Shown one piece after another: positions 1 to 6,511 of a stretch of DNA of 64,000 nt. Each line of letters opens with the position of its first letter. Positions within the stretch are counted from its first letter, which is position 1. The DNA lies in NCBI RefSeq assembly GCF_946151055.1, contig NZ_CAMGYZ010000002.1, positions 1-64,000 on the forward strand. The letters run 5' to 3'. This DNA comes from Bacillus sp. Marseille-Q3570 (lineage in GTDB: Bacteria > Bacillota > Bacilli > Bacillales > Fictibacillaceae). The notes below the pieces were generated by a model. It saw only the letters and a program-made list of their open reading frames with translations. It was not told the DNA's origin and ran no database searches. The translations under genes were made by a program, and so were the position numbers.

Positions 1-63
1 TACCTCCTCAGCTCGTGTTACCTTTACACCTTCTAATCCTGGTAAAACCATGTTAAAATGCAC
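1..63 (-). CDS. ISL3-family transposase, N-terminus only (runs off the left edge)
   Basis: Twenty-one codons are visible before the window ends. The residues (LPGLEGVKVTRAEEV near the edge) look like the opening of ISL3-type transposases of bacilli. I chose the GTG at 63 because AGGAGTT lies 8 nt upstream; an ATG at 51 is the alternative. The gene sits inside a terminal-repeat-bounded element ending at 180, which supports the call. The zinc-binding and DDE parts lie outside the window, so activity cannot be judged. Confidence 0.6.
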   Translation of the reverse strand, partial: MHFNMVLPGLEGVKVTRAEEV

Positions 64-180
64 GTACACACAACTCCTATCCCCACTCTTGTTTCTCGTC
101 AATTCAAGTGTACAGGTTATAGGAGCTAGTGTGTTTTTTTACGTGAATTTTTCTTATACCCCAACAAATATTGTAGAGCC
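1..180 (-). mobile_element. End of an ISL3-type insertion sequence
   Basis: Read on the minus strand, the element begins at 180 with GGCTCTACAATATTTGTTGG followed by GGTATAAG. This has the style of ISL3-family terminal repeats (GGCTCT start, TGTTGGGGTA core). It is followed by about 100 bp of non-coding DNA and then the transposase start. The bases at 181-188 (AAAAATAA) could be one copy of an 8-bp target duplication. The other end is outside the window, so completeness and duplication cannot be verified. Confidence 0.7.
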
Positions 181-202
181 AAAAATAATCCAGCCCTTTT
201 CC

Positions 203-445
203 TTATGACTGGATCCTCTTCTCAAGACTATTTATTTTTGTGTCATGTTTTCCAGTTTTTTCGCTTAAATAGTCTACATCATAGGTAATACTATCAACTT
301 TTTTACTAATAAGATTAAGTGCTCCTTTTATATCCTCTTGTTGACTCTGTTCTATGTTATCAAGTCTTTTTAACACTTTATTAAATTGTTCATCAACATT
401 ATCAAATCGTTCTAATATGAGTTTTAGTAGTTGTTCATTTTCCAT
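203..445 (-). CDS. Small coiled-coil protein of unknown function
   Basis: Eighty residues, almost entirely predicted coiled coil, with repeated LKRLDNIE and IKGALNLISKKVDSITYDV-type heptads. There is no signal peptide or membrane segment. Similar short helical proteins are common in bacilli with no defined role. GGGTGTG lies 5 nt before the ATG, and a TATAAT-like box lies at about 475-480 on the minus strand, so it may have its own promoter. It is the last gene of the AT-rich minus-strand array and borders the insertion sequence. Confidence 0.6.
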   Translation of the reverse strand: MENEQLLKLILERFDNVDEQFNKVLKRLDNIEQSQQEDIKGALNLISKKVDSITYDVDYLSEKTGKHDTKINSLEKRIQS

Positions 446-552
446 TACAACACACCCTATAATAAAATTAATTATAGTCTAATTATAGCACATATTTATA
501 GAGGAAAACTTTATACTTATTTGATGGCGATGACCTATAGATCTTCAACTCT

Positions 553-572
553 CGCCCCCCTATTATGGAATA
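553..572. repeat. C-rich intergenic box, copy a
   Basis: GCCCCCCTATTATGG occurs just past the stop codon of the kinase gene. It matches the aannGCCCCCnnTnAT pattern in most gaps of the first 6.3 kb. The stretch TAAAATGG spanning the stop codon recurs at the stop of the HAD gene (1198). Confidence 0.4.
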
Positions 573-577
573 CCATT

Positions 578-1120
578 TTATAAAATTCTAACCTCATTTT
601 CGATAGTATCTACAATTTCATTAAGTGATAATGTTCCATCAATTATGAGATCGGAGTTTGGTTTTATTGTATTTTCCATCTCTAAATAAGCCGTCCTACC
701 ATAATTCAAATAAAAATCCAAATCATTTTGGATATCAAAAGTTGAGCTGTTTGTGTGATCCCTTAGTAGTCGCCTAACCATTGCTATGTCTAGTGGTGTG
801 TCTATGTAAATGGATAAATCAATAAAGCTCTTTATGCTATTATTTTTATAAGCGAATGGGTAATCCAGTAATATATATGGAGAAGGCTCTTCGGCGGATA
901 ATAAGGACTGTAAATCCGATATAAGAGGTTTTAAATTCCACTGGTCGTAATCAGGTCCTTCTTCTACCCATTTAATTAAATCATCTGGTGAACCTTCAAA
1001 ATCATACATATCAAAGAACAATGCTTTAGAGAATTTTAACTTCTCACTTAATTTCTTTGTTATAGTAGTTTTTCCACCACCTGAAACCGCTGCTATGGAA
1101 ATCACCTTTGGTTTTACCAC
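578..1120 (-). CDS. P-loop small-molecule kinase, uridine kinase-like
   Basis: A 180-residue cytosolic protein with a Walker A motif near the start (SGGGKTTITKKL, residues about 13-24). A hydrophobic strand ending in D (ILLDYPFAY, about 83-91) has a Walker B-like position, and an arginine-rich lid-like stretch (VRRLLRDH, about 115-122) follows. Size and motifs fit nucleoside or metabolite kinases of the uridine kinase/AAA-like group; the substrate is unknown. The start is GTG with AAGGGAG 11 nt upstream. It lies in the unidirectional AT-rich array, with a 77-bp gap to the HAD gene upstream. Confidence 0.7.
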   Translation of the reverse strand: MVKPKVISIAAVSGGGKTTITKKLSEKLKFSKALFFDMYDFEGSPDDLIKWVEEGPDYDQWNLKPLISDLQSLLSAEEPSPYILLDYPFAYKNNSIKSFIDLSIYIDTPLDIAMVRRLLRDHTNSSTFDIQNDLDFYLNYGRTAYLEMENTIKPNSDLIIDGTLSLNEIVDTIENEVRIL

Positions 1121-1158
1121 TTATTAATGGACTCCCTTCGTATCACTATTAATTAAAG

Positions 1159-1175
1159 AATTCCCCCTATACTTG
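1159..1175. repeat. C-rich intergenic box, copy b
   Basis: TTCCCCCTATACTTG lies between the kinase start and the HAD stop. It is a degenerate member of the C-rich boxes found in successive gaps of this array. Confidence 0.3.
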
Positions 1176-1197
1176 AAGATTTAGATACAAAACCATT

Positions 1198-1713
1198 TTA
1201 TATATATTGAATAAGATCGTTTACGTTATTGAGTTTTTTAATTTTAGGGTGAGAAGAGTCTATTCCTAAACCAAAACCTTGCATTTTCATACTGATAGCT
1301 AATTCTATATCAACTTCAGAATCACCAATCATAAACGACTCATTGATTTTAATGCTAGGATATTTCATTATTGCATCCTTAATCATTCCAGGTTGAGGTT
1401 TTATACACTTACACCCTTCATTCCTACCATGAGGACAATAAAATATATCCAGAATTTCCACATCGTTACAGGAGAGGTATTCACACATCTTTTCATTAAT
1501 TCTCAAGTATTGGTCAAACGATATAAACCCCTCGTTTATTATGTATTGATTTGTAATCATTATTATTTCATATCCTTTTTGTTGTACCTCTTTTAAGGTT
1601 TGAATTGAACCTAGAAGAAAAATAGGTTCATTAATATCAGACCACATGCTGTCAGGATAATCTTTAATAATAGTTCCATCCCGATCAAAAAATCCAACTT
1701 TAATATTCATCAC
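1198..1713 (-). CDS. HAD-IIIA family phosphatase (HisB-N/GmhB-like)
   Basis: A 171-residue HAD hydrolase. The nucleophile motif is FFDRDGTII (residues 8-16, first Asp nucleophile), motif II is the MITNQ strand-Ser/Thr (about 51-55), and motif III/IV is K...GDSEVDIELA (about 126-136). A cysteine-rich insert, CPHGRNEGCKC (about 93-103), matches the zinc loop of histidinol-phosphate and heptose-bisphosphate phosphatases. This family dephosphorylates sugar or amino-alcohol phosphates; nothing nearby fixes the substrate. It sits alone in the minus-strand array with its own gaps on both sides. Confidence 0.85.
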   Translation of the reverse strand: MMNIKVGFFDRDGTIIKDYPDSMWSDINEPIFLLGSIQTLKEVQQKGYEIIMITNQYIINEGFISFDQYLRINEKMCEYLSCNDVEILDIFYCPHGRNEGCKCIKPQPGMIKDAIMKYPSIKINESFMIGDSEVDIELAISMKMQGFGLGIDSSHPKIKKLNNVNDLIQYI

Positions 1714-1787
1714 CTTACCATTTTTGTATTGAACCTTGACTCCACGGATTATAGCAGATAAGCTCTCTTTTCTTGTGTAAACTTATG

Positions 1788-2309
1788 TTATTGATTATTT
1801 AATCGATTCCAATTTACAGCTTTTTTCTCTATTTCAGATATCAGCTGCTCTTTACCTTTTATGTAAGCTGCTATATCATGAGGAAATTGTTTTGATAATT
1901 TTTCTTTTAAATTCCCATATTTTATCTTCAGTTCACTGTTCATTCTCAGATAATCTCTAAAAGCTAAGTGGCGTTTAATCTGCATGTCACCTTGTTGGTA
2001 TATATGAACATGATGAGTTCTGGAATCCCCGCCTTTTTGGAAATACCTCCGTCCTGGTATTCCATTTTCACCTCGTGGTTCATATCCAATTGCTCTCATT
2101 TGGTCATCAAATTTGTCTACTTCTTTTATATTTTTAACCACTGGCATTATGTCAATGATCGGTTTTGCCTTTAGCCCTTCTATTGATGTGCTGCCAATAT
2201 GATGTATTGTTACTATTTGAGATCCGTAAATGCCTTGTAGTTTATTCATCTCATAGTGAAACATCTTTGGCCATTCCTCATCATAAGGACAAACCTCTAC
2301 TTTTCTCAT
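1788..2309 (-). CDS. GrpB family protein (UPF0157, nucleotidyltransferase-like fold)
   Basis: A 173-residue protein spanning the whole GrpB domain. The motif HHIGSTSIEGLKAKPIIDIMP (residues about 36-56) is the family hallmark: a GS followed by D, as in the nucleotidyltransferase fold. It is followed by RRYFQKGG and HVHIYQQG. GrpB proteins are widespread and biochemically poorly defined. A TAGGTGTTATAAA leader precedes the ATG. This is another single-gene unit of the array. Confidence 0.9.
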   Translation of the reverse strand: MRKVEVCPYDEEWPKMFHYEMNKLQGIYGSQIVTIHHIGSTSIEGLKAKPIIDIMPVVKNIKEVDKFDDQMRAIGYEPRGENGIPGRRYFQKGGDSRTHHVHIYQQGDMQIKRHLAFRDYLRMNSELKIKYGNLKEKLSKQFPHDIAAYIKGKEQLISEIEKKAVNWNRLNNQ

Positions 2310-2349
2310 TTTATAACACCTACCTTTGATAAAGCTTTCCCTATTTCGG

Positions 2350-2370
2350 AAATGCCCCCACTTATATGGG
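2350..2370. repeat. C-rich intergenic box, copy d
   Basis: AAATGCCCCCACTTATATGG lies between the GrpB start and the GNAT stop. It shares AAATGCCCCC-(A)-CTTATAT with the box at 5164-5181, 2.8 kb away. Confidence 0.5.
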
Positions 2371-2385
2371 AGAAGATTCGTTAAT

Positions 2386-2928
2386 TTATTTGTTCCATTC
2401 GTGTTCTAAAACACTGTATAGCAAAGAGTCCCGCCAACCATCTTTTATTAACAAATCTTCACGTATCCTTCCTTCTTTTGTCATTCCGACTTTTTCCAAC
2501 ACTTTTGATGAACCAATGTTTCTAGGATCACAAGTAGCATATATACGATGAAGTTTAAGTTCTTCAAAACCATAATCAATCAATAGCTTAGCAGCATTAG
2601 TGGCTATCCCTTTTCCCCAATAGCTTGGATTGACAATATAAGCGATTTCTCCAACCTTGTTAGTCAAGTCTCTTATGTTTAGTTCCCCGGCTCCTATCAT
2701 TTCTGCATTATAAACGATTGCAAAAACAAACCTTGTTCTTGGTTTTTGAGTTGCATCTTTAATTACTTGATTAACAAATCCTTTTGAATCTTCCTCTGTA
2801 TTAGGTCCCCAAGGTTGGTATTGACAAACGATTTCTTGTGATGCGTACTTATGTACATCAAACCAATCTTGTTCCACCATTTCTCTTAATAGAAGACTTT
2901 TACTTAAAAATACCTTATTTGATCCCAA
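2386..2928 (-). CDS. GNAT N-acetyltransferase, RimJ/RimL type
   Basis: A 180-residue acetyltransferase. The acetyl-CoA loop is visible as NPSYWGKGIATNAAKLLI (residues about 97-114, the Q/RxxGxG/A-type signature). It is followed by LHRIYATCDPRNIGSSKVLEKVGM, characteristic of the RimJ/RimL group, which acetylates ribosomal-protein N-termini or small amines. The substrate cannot be told. Stand-alone gene in the array; the gap upstream of it carries the 37-bp element at 2957. Confidence 0.9.
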   Translation of the reverse strand: MGSNKVFLSKSLLLREMVEQDWFDVHKYASQEIVCQYQPWGPNTEEDSKGFVNQVIKDATQKPRTRFVFAIVYNAEMIGAGELNIRDLTNKVGEIAYIVNPSYWGKGIATNAAKLLIDYGFEELKLHRIYATCDPRNIGSSKVLEKVGMTKEGRIREDLLIKDGWRDSLLYSVLEHEWNK

Positions 2929-2956
2929 CTATTACACCTCTTAAAATAGTCATTTG

Positions 2957-2993
2957 TTACAAAACAAACAAATGGGGGCTCAATCCTTCTTAG
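2957..2993. repeat. 37-bp array element, copy 1
   Basis: The pattern TTAC-N4-CAAACAAAT-N8-AATCCTTCTTAG recurs at 6051-6087 with identical spacing. The variable blocks form stems: CATTTGTT (2951-2958) pairs with AACAAATG (2967-2974). GGGGGCTCAATC (2974-2985) pairs with GATCAACGCCCCC (2993-3005) apart from one bulge. It follows the stop of the nucleotidyltransferase gene but lacks a U-run, so it is a poor intrinsic terminator. Confidence 0.6.
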
Positions 2994-3038
2994 ATCAACG
3001 CCCCCTTTATAAAAGATCTCATAATATAAAAACTATCT

Positions 3039-3875
3039 TCATAAAACCATATCAACAGCTTTCTTGACCCAATCAGGATCTTCTTCAACCTCTAATTTGT
3101 TGCAAAGAGACCTATGAACTTCTCTAAACTCATGAACTATACTTCTCATTACGCTTATAATTTCTTCGGTACTTCTCCCACATTCCCAACTTTCGAGAAG
3201 GGAACGCTGCCAATCAGTGAGCTTACTCCTTACACCTTCGTACTTTGCCCAATCACCAAAGGCATTTGGTTGAATTTCAGCTTTCATATGCCATGCAGTA
3301 CACATGGATAACCGTAGCCCATCAATACAATTCAAAGCATAATAATACTCTTTTCTCATTGCTCTTCTATATGCTTCATGGAGATAGGGTAAAAATTTTG
3401 TTCTCCATAACTCAAATTCGTTAAAAGTTGGTTTATAATTTAAAGTAGTTGATTCACCTAAAATACTAGCCATCATGTGATTCGAGTCTTTAACGATTTT
3501 TATATTTTTTAACCAAACAGAAGGTTTGATATCATCAGGCTTAAAATAAAAGGAATCCACTTTAACAAAACAATCATAGTGAACAACCGTATAGTTAGAA
3601 AATGGATTAATGTCTTCATAAAAGAGAACATTTCCCCACTTATTAGGTCGTTTTTTCTTATTCCTTATGTATTCCTTTATAACCTGAGGTTTTACCACAA
3701 CTCTAAGATCAATATCGGAGTAATAATCCATATTTTCATTCCCAATAGAACCACCATAAAAAAAGGCTATTACATTATCATCATTCTGCAAATCTTTTTC
3801 AATCGATCTTAGCAAAGCCTTTCGATAGTTCGGTAACTCTGAATTCCTGTATTCGTGTTTATTTACAAATCCCAC
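3039..3875 (-). CDS. Nucleotidyltransferase-domain protein (aminoglycoside adenylyltransferase-like)
   Basis: About 278 residues. The N-terminal nucleotidyltransferase motif is FFYGGSIGNENMDYYSDIDL (GS, then D-x-D, about residues 40-60). A helical C-terminal region continues to the end, as in streptomycin/aminoglycoside 6-adenylyltransferase-like proteins. The family transfers AMP to a hydroxyl of a drug or another acceptor; resistance is possible but not shown. The start is uncertain: GTG at 3890 overlaps AAGGAG, so I prefer GTG at 3875, although spacing is long. It is part of the array and has the 37-bp element just downstream. Confidence 0.75.
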   Translation of the reverse strand: MGFVNKHEYRNSELPNYRKALLRSIEKDLQNDDNVIAFFYGGSIGNENMDYYSDIDLRVVVKPQVIKEYIRNKKKRPNKWGNVLFYEDINPFSNYTVVHYDCFVKVDSFYFKPDDIKPSVWLKNIKIVKDSNHMMASILGESTTLNYKPTFNEFELWRTKFLPYLHEAYRRAMRKEYYYALNCIDGLRLSMCTAWHMKAEIQPNAFGDWAKYEGVRSKLTDWQRSLLESWECGRSTEEIISVMRSIVHEFREVHRSLCNKLEVEEDPDWVKKAVDMVL

Positions 3876-3964
3876 ACATTCAAAACACACTCCTTATAAA
3901 TATTGGTTTACTCCCTATATTCGATGAGTGATACACATATCCTTTTCCAACTCATTTTTCCGTA

Positions 3965-3980
3965 ATTGCTCCCGATTGTG
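3965..3980. repeat. C-rich intergenic box, copy f
   Basis: TTGCTCCCGATTGTGG is a weaker member of the gap boxes. On the minus strand it follows GTATTCCA, as does the box at 553. Confidence 0.3.
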
Positions 3981-3985
3981 GAATA

Positions 3986-4165
3986 CTATTTTTTATTATT
4001 TTCGAGTTCATTAACCTGTTTTTCTAAATTAAAAACACGTTCTTTCAATTCCTTATTGGGTTCATTAAATCTTTGGGAAATCCCCCTAAATAATATTATT
4101 ATAGTTAAAAATATAACTACCAAAGCTAATAGCAACCAAACAATCAATTCATTGAAAAGATCCAA
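3986..4165 (-). CDS. Small membrane protein, DUF4083-like
   Basis: A 59-codon gene starting with TTG, preceded by AAGGAGTG at good spacing. One transmembrane helix (about residues 8-26, rich in L, V, I) is followed by a charged coiled-coil tail ending in LEKQVNELENNKK. Size and layout match DUF4083-type single-pass proteins of Bacillus, whose function is unknown. The plus strand holds a longer open frame here, but it has no ribosome site. It is one gene of the AT-rich array. Confidence 0.65.
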   Translation of the reverse strand: MDLFNELIVWLLLALVVIFLTIIILFRGISQRFNEPNKELKERVFNLEKQVNELENNKK

Positions 4166-4280
4166 TAAAAAACACTCCTTTTCAATTATTAATACTGACT
4201 TTGTTTTCTTACTGAACTACCTGTTCATACCAATTATTTCAAATTACCTGATCTAACTCAACAATTATTTTAAATTAGTA

Positions 4281-4313
4281 AAGGGCTTACCCTTTTTGCG
4301 GATAAGCCCCCTT
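4281..4313. repeat. Hairpin after the methyltransferase gene
   Basis: AAGGGCTTACC and GGATAAGCCCCCTT form a stem around a short loop. The U-tract is poor, so it may be a weak terminator. It may also belong to the structured gap elements of the array: the stem begins GGGGGC like the one at 2974-3005. Confidence 0.5.
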
Positions 4314-4344
4314 TTCAGGAATAATACTAAAAAAGTAAGGATTC

Positions 4345-5106
4345 CTATATTTTTTTAGAGATAATGAAAAGTTCTGCGAAATCATTAGTGATTTCCTTAA
4401 GAGGATCCAATCGTAAATCCTTTTTCATTTTCTCCAAACCATACTCATAGTCTGTATCACTTATTAAAGTCAGAACAGAAATATCTCTGTTTTGAGCATA
4501 TTGTATGTAATCAGCAACTAATATCTCCTCCTTACGATATTCAATTCTTTTACTAACTTTAAATCCTCTCTTCAAAAGTTCCTGGTAGATTAATTCATCA
4601 TCCCAAAACCTTTGTAAATCTTCTTCATAGGCTGATGGAAAATACTTATAAACCCACCATTCAGGCATTTTATGGATAGCAATATTATGTAATTTATATA
4701 CTCCATCATTCTTCAAAACACGAGCTATTTCATCTAACGCAATGTCTTTGTTTTCGTAATGATGAAATGCATAGTTGTTTGATATGTAGTCCAAAGCGTT
4801 AGTTTCAAATGGTAAATTTTCAGCGTAACCATGTACTAAATTCACATTATTAACTTTCTCGCTAGCCTTCTTTAGCATATCCCTTGAAGCATCTAAGCCG
4901 TTCCAAACGATATTTACATTTGAAAACAGCGGCATTTGTTTTGCAAGGTATAAACCAGTGCCACATGATAGATCGAGTACATTATATGAGCCATAATTAT
5001 GTTGATTTATATATTCTTCTAAGTCGTAATCCTTCTTTAACTCTTGAATTCTATATTGATTTTTATCATACTTATTCGCAATTATAGAGTAATTTGTCTC
5101 TTTCAT
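4345..5106 (-). CDS. Class I SAM-dependent methyltransferase
   Basis: A 253-residue cytosolic enzyme. Motif I is VLDLSCGTGLYLA (residues about 43-55), the acidic end of strand 2 is NGLDASRDML (about 68-77), and the motif IV region is LDYISNNYAFHHY (about 104-116), typical of the UbiE/Methyltransf_11 type. The substrate is unknown. AGGGAGGTTTGGC precedes the ATG. Single-gene unit in the array, with no biosynthetic partner nearby. Confidence 0.88.
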   Translation of the reverse strand: MKETNYSIIANKYDKNQYRIQELKKDYDLEEYINQHNYGSYNVLDLSCGTGLYLAKQMPLFSNVNIVWNGLDASRDMLKKASEKVNNVNLVHGYAENLPFETNALDYISNNYAFHHYENKDIALDEIARVLKNDGVYKLHNIAIHKMPEWWVYKYFPSAYEEDLQRFWDDELIYQELLKRGFKVSKRIEYRKEEILVADYIQYAQNRDISVLTLISDTDYEYGLEKMKKDLRLDPLKEITNDFAELFIISKKI

Positions 5107-5163
5107 GCCAAACCTCCCTCAAATCAAACTCTTTGTAATAGGTTTTACTGTAAGCTTTTTAAG

Positions 5164-5181
5164 AAATGCCCCCTTATATTG
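5164..5181. repeat. C-rich intergenic box, copy h
   Basis: AAATGCCCCCTTATATTG is nearly identical to the box at 2350. CCTTAT and ATAAGG flanking ATTGA make a short dyad inside it. Confidence 0.5.
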
Positions 5182-5216
5182 AATAAGGTTTTACCTTTTA
5201 TTTCCCCTCAATGCAC

Positions 5217-6011
5217 TTACTTAAATGATGTGTTAACTTTGCCTGAAACTTGTTCAAACTTGTATAATAAGTAACCCAGAACATTAAAAACTATAAATAT
5301 TATAACCCATCCAAAATTTAGTTCCCTTTGATGTTTAACATTAAGGATTGCCCAGACAACGAACAGGAACCAATAAATAGCTATCCCACTAACTAAAATA
5401 TAATTGGACAATTGTTCATAGTTTTTAGTATTCATTTCAATATACCAATTTTCATCACCAACGCCATAAGTAGAAAGCTCAGCAAAAGTCCACTTTGGAG
5501 TAAATAATTCCCTATGGTATTGATAAGTTGGAGTAGCATTGTCTACATATTTAGAAATACTTGTATCAAGGTTTTTGATGTTGTTAATTTTTACGTCTGA
5601 AATATGATTGGATTGTTGAATTAAACTTTCTATCTCTTCTGAAACATTGCTCTTGTTTTTTGCAACATTAATTATTTCAGTAGCTATATAGGATTGTTGA
5701 CTTGAATGAGCAATTGAGTCTAATGTGAAACTTCCAAAGATAAATATAGTAAGTAAAATAACCATAACCGACAAACCAAGTAACCATTTTGCGTATAATT
5801 TCTTTTCAAACAATGTTAATATACTATAAATAATTAGCCCAATAATTATTGCCACACCAATTATTAATAATAGGTTCAATACAAGGTTTCCATTAACAGT
5901 AATTCCGCTAGTCTTACTACTTTCTAACGACATCCCCCTATAAATAAGTGTGTAATAAAAGACAAGACATCCAGTTGCTATTCCGACTAATGAAGATATC
6001 CAAGTTTTCAT
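5217..6011 (-). CDS. Membrane protein of unknown function, four predicted TM helices
   Basis: About 264 residues. There are three N-terminal membrane spans (about 5-22, 45-65, 77-98). A central extracytoplasmic helical region of about 85 residues (IETA-type helices ending near ELSTYGVGDENWYIEM) follows. Two more hydrophobic stretches (about 200-220 and 231-248) come next, so four or five helices in all. I do not recognise the family. The ATG at 6011 is chosen over 6023 because GGGGG lies 5 nt upstream. It belongs to the AT-rich array. Confidence 0.6.
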   Translation of the reverse strand: MKTWISSLVGIATGCLVFYYTLIYRGMSLESSKTSGITVNGNLVLNLLLIIGVAIIIGLIIYSILTLFEKKLYAKWLLGLSVMVILLTIFIFGSFTLDSIAHSSQQSYIATEIINVAKNKSNVSEEIESLIQQSNHISDVKINNIKNLDTSISKYVDNATPTYQYHRELFTPKWTFAELSTYGVGDENWYIEMNTKNYEQLSNYILVSGIAIYWFLFVVWAILNVKHQRELNFGWVIIFIVFNVLGYLLYKFEQVSGKVNTSFK

Positions 6012-6050
6012 TAAAACCCCCATATTAAAAGTATTTGTAATTAAGCTCTA

Positions 6051-6087
6051 TTACATATCAAACAAATAGAGTCGTAATCCTTCTTAG
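6051..6087. repeat. 37-bp array element, copy 2
   Basis: Same fixed positions as the copy at 2957 (TTAC, CAAACAAAT, AATCCTTCTTAG, identical spacers). The stem-forming flanks differ: CTCTATT (6047-6053) pairs with AATAGAG (6065-6071). Change of both arms together suggests that structure, not sequence, is conserved. Confidence 0.6.
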
Positions 6088-6129
6088 GTAAACACATCCA
6101 TTAAGAACGTACTACATTCCAAATACAAA

Positions 6130-6318
6130 CTAACTAAAGCCCCCTCCATCATTTCCGCCACCATTATTGTAAAACTGTTGTTTTGTCGTCTCCGTTTCAA
6201 TATTGTGATTTCCTTTATTTACATCAGGAGGACTATTTAAACCTTTATTCTTCTTGTCTATATAAATCCCAATTCCGAGAAGTATTAATATTGGCACTAT
6301 AAAAAATAACCAAATCAT
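6130..6318 (-). CDS. Small single-pass membrane protein
   Basis: Sixty-two residues from the ATG at 6318, which follows AGGAGGT by 5 nt; an in-frame upstream ATG lies within the ribosome-site region and is rejected. One N-terminal transmembrane helix (WLFFIVPILILLGIGIYI) is followed by a polar tail ending in a glycine-rich NNGGGNDGGGFS. Function is unknown. It is the first gene of the AT-rich array on this strand; base composition changes upstream of it. Confidence 0.6.
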   Translation of the reverse strand: MIWLFFIVPILILLGIGIYIDKKNKGLNSPPDVNKGNHNIETETTKQQFYNNGGGNDGGGFS

Positions 6319-6511
6319 TTTTTTACCTCCTAAATTCATATATATTCAAAGTCTTACTCCACAATCCTGCCCTTTAATCGAACAAATAACTATACTAATA
6401 TCCTTATTTACCACATTCATGGGATCCAGAGAGATGCGACTCCCTATATTTCCTTACATAATATGAAAACCCTATATCAATACATAGATTATTTTGAAAA
6501 TACGCTTAAGT

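Noticed and set aside
2974-3005. Ordinary intrinsic terminator after the nucleotidyltransferase gene
   Set aside because: The stem is strong but no T-run follows on the minus strand, and part of it recurs at 6051 as a spaced motif, so it is better described as a repeat element.
3966-4256. 96-codon plus-strand frame
   Set aside because: The minus-strand DUF4083-like gene on the same DNA has a TTG start with AAGGAGTG and a sensible membrane-plus-coil protein; the plus frame lacks a start site.
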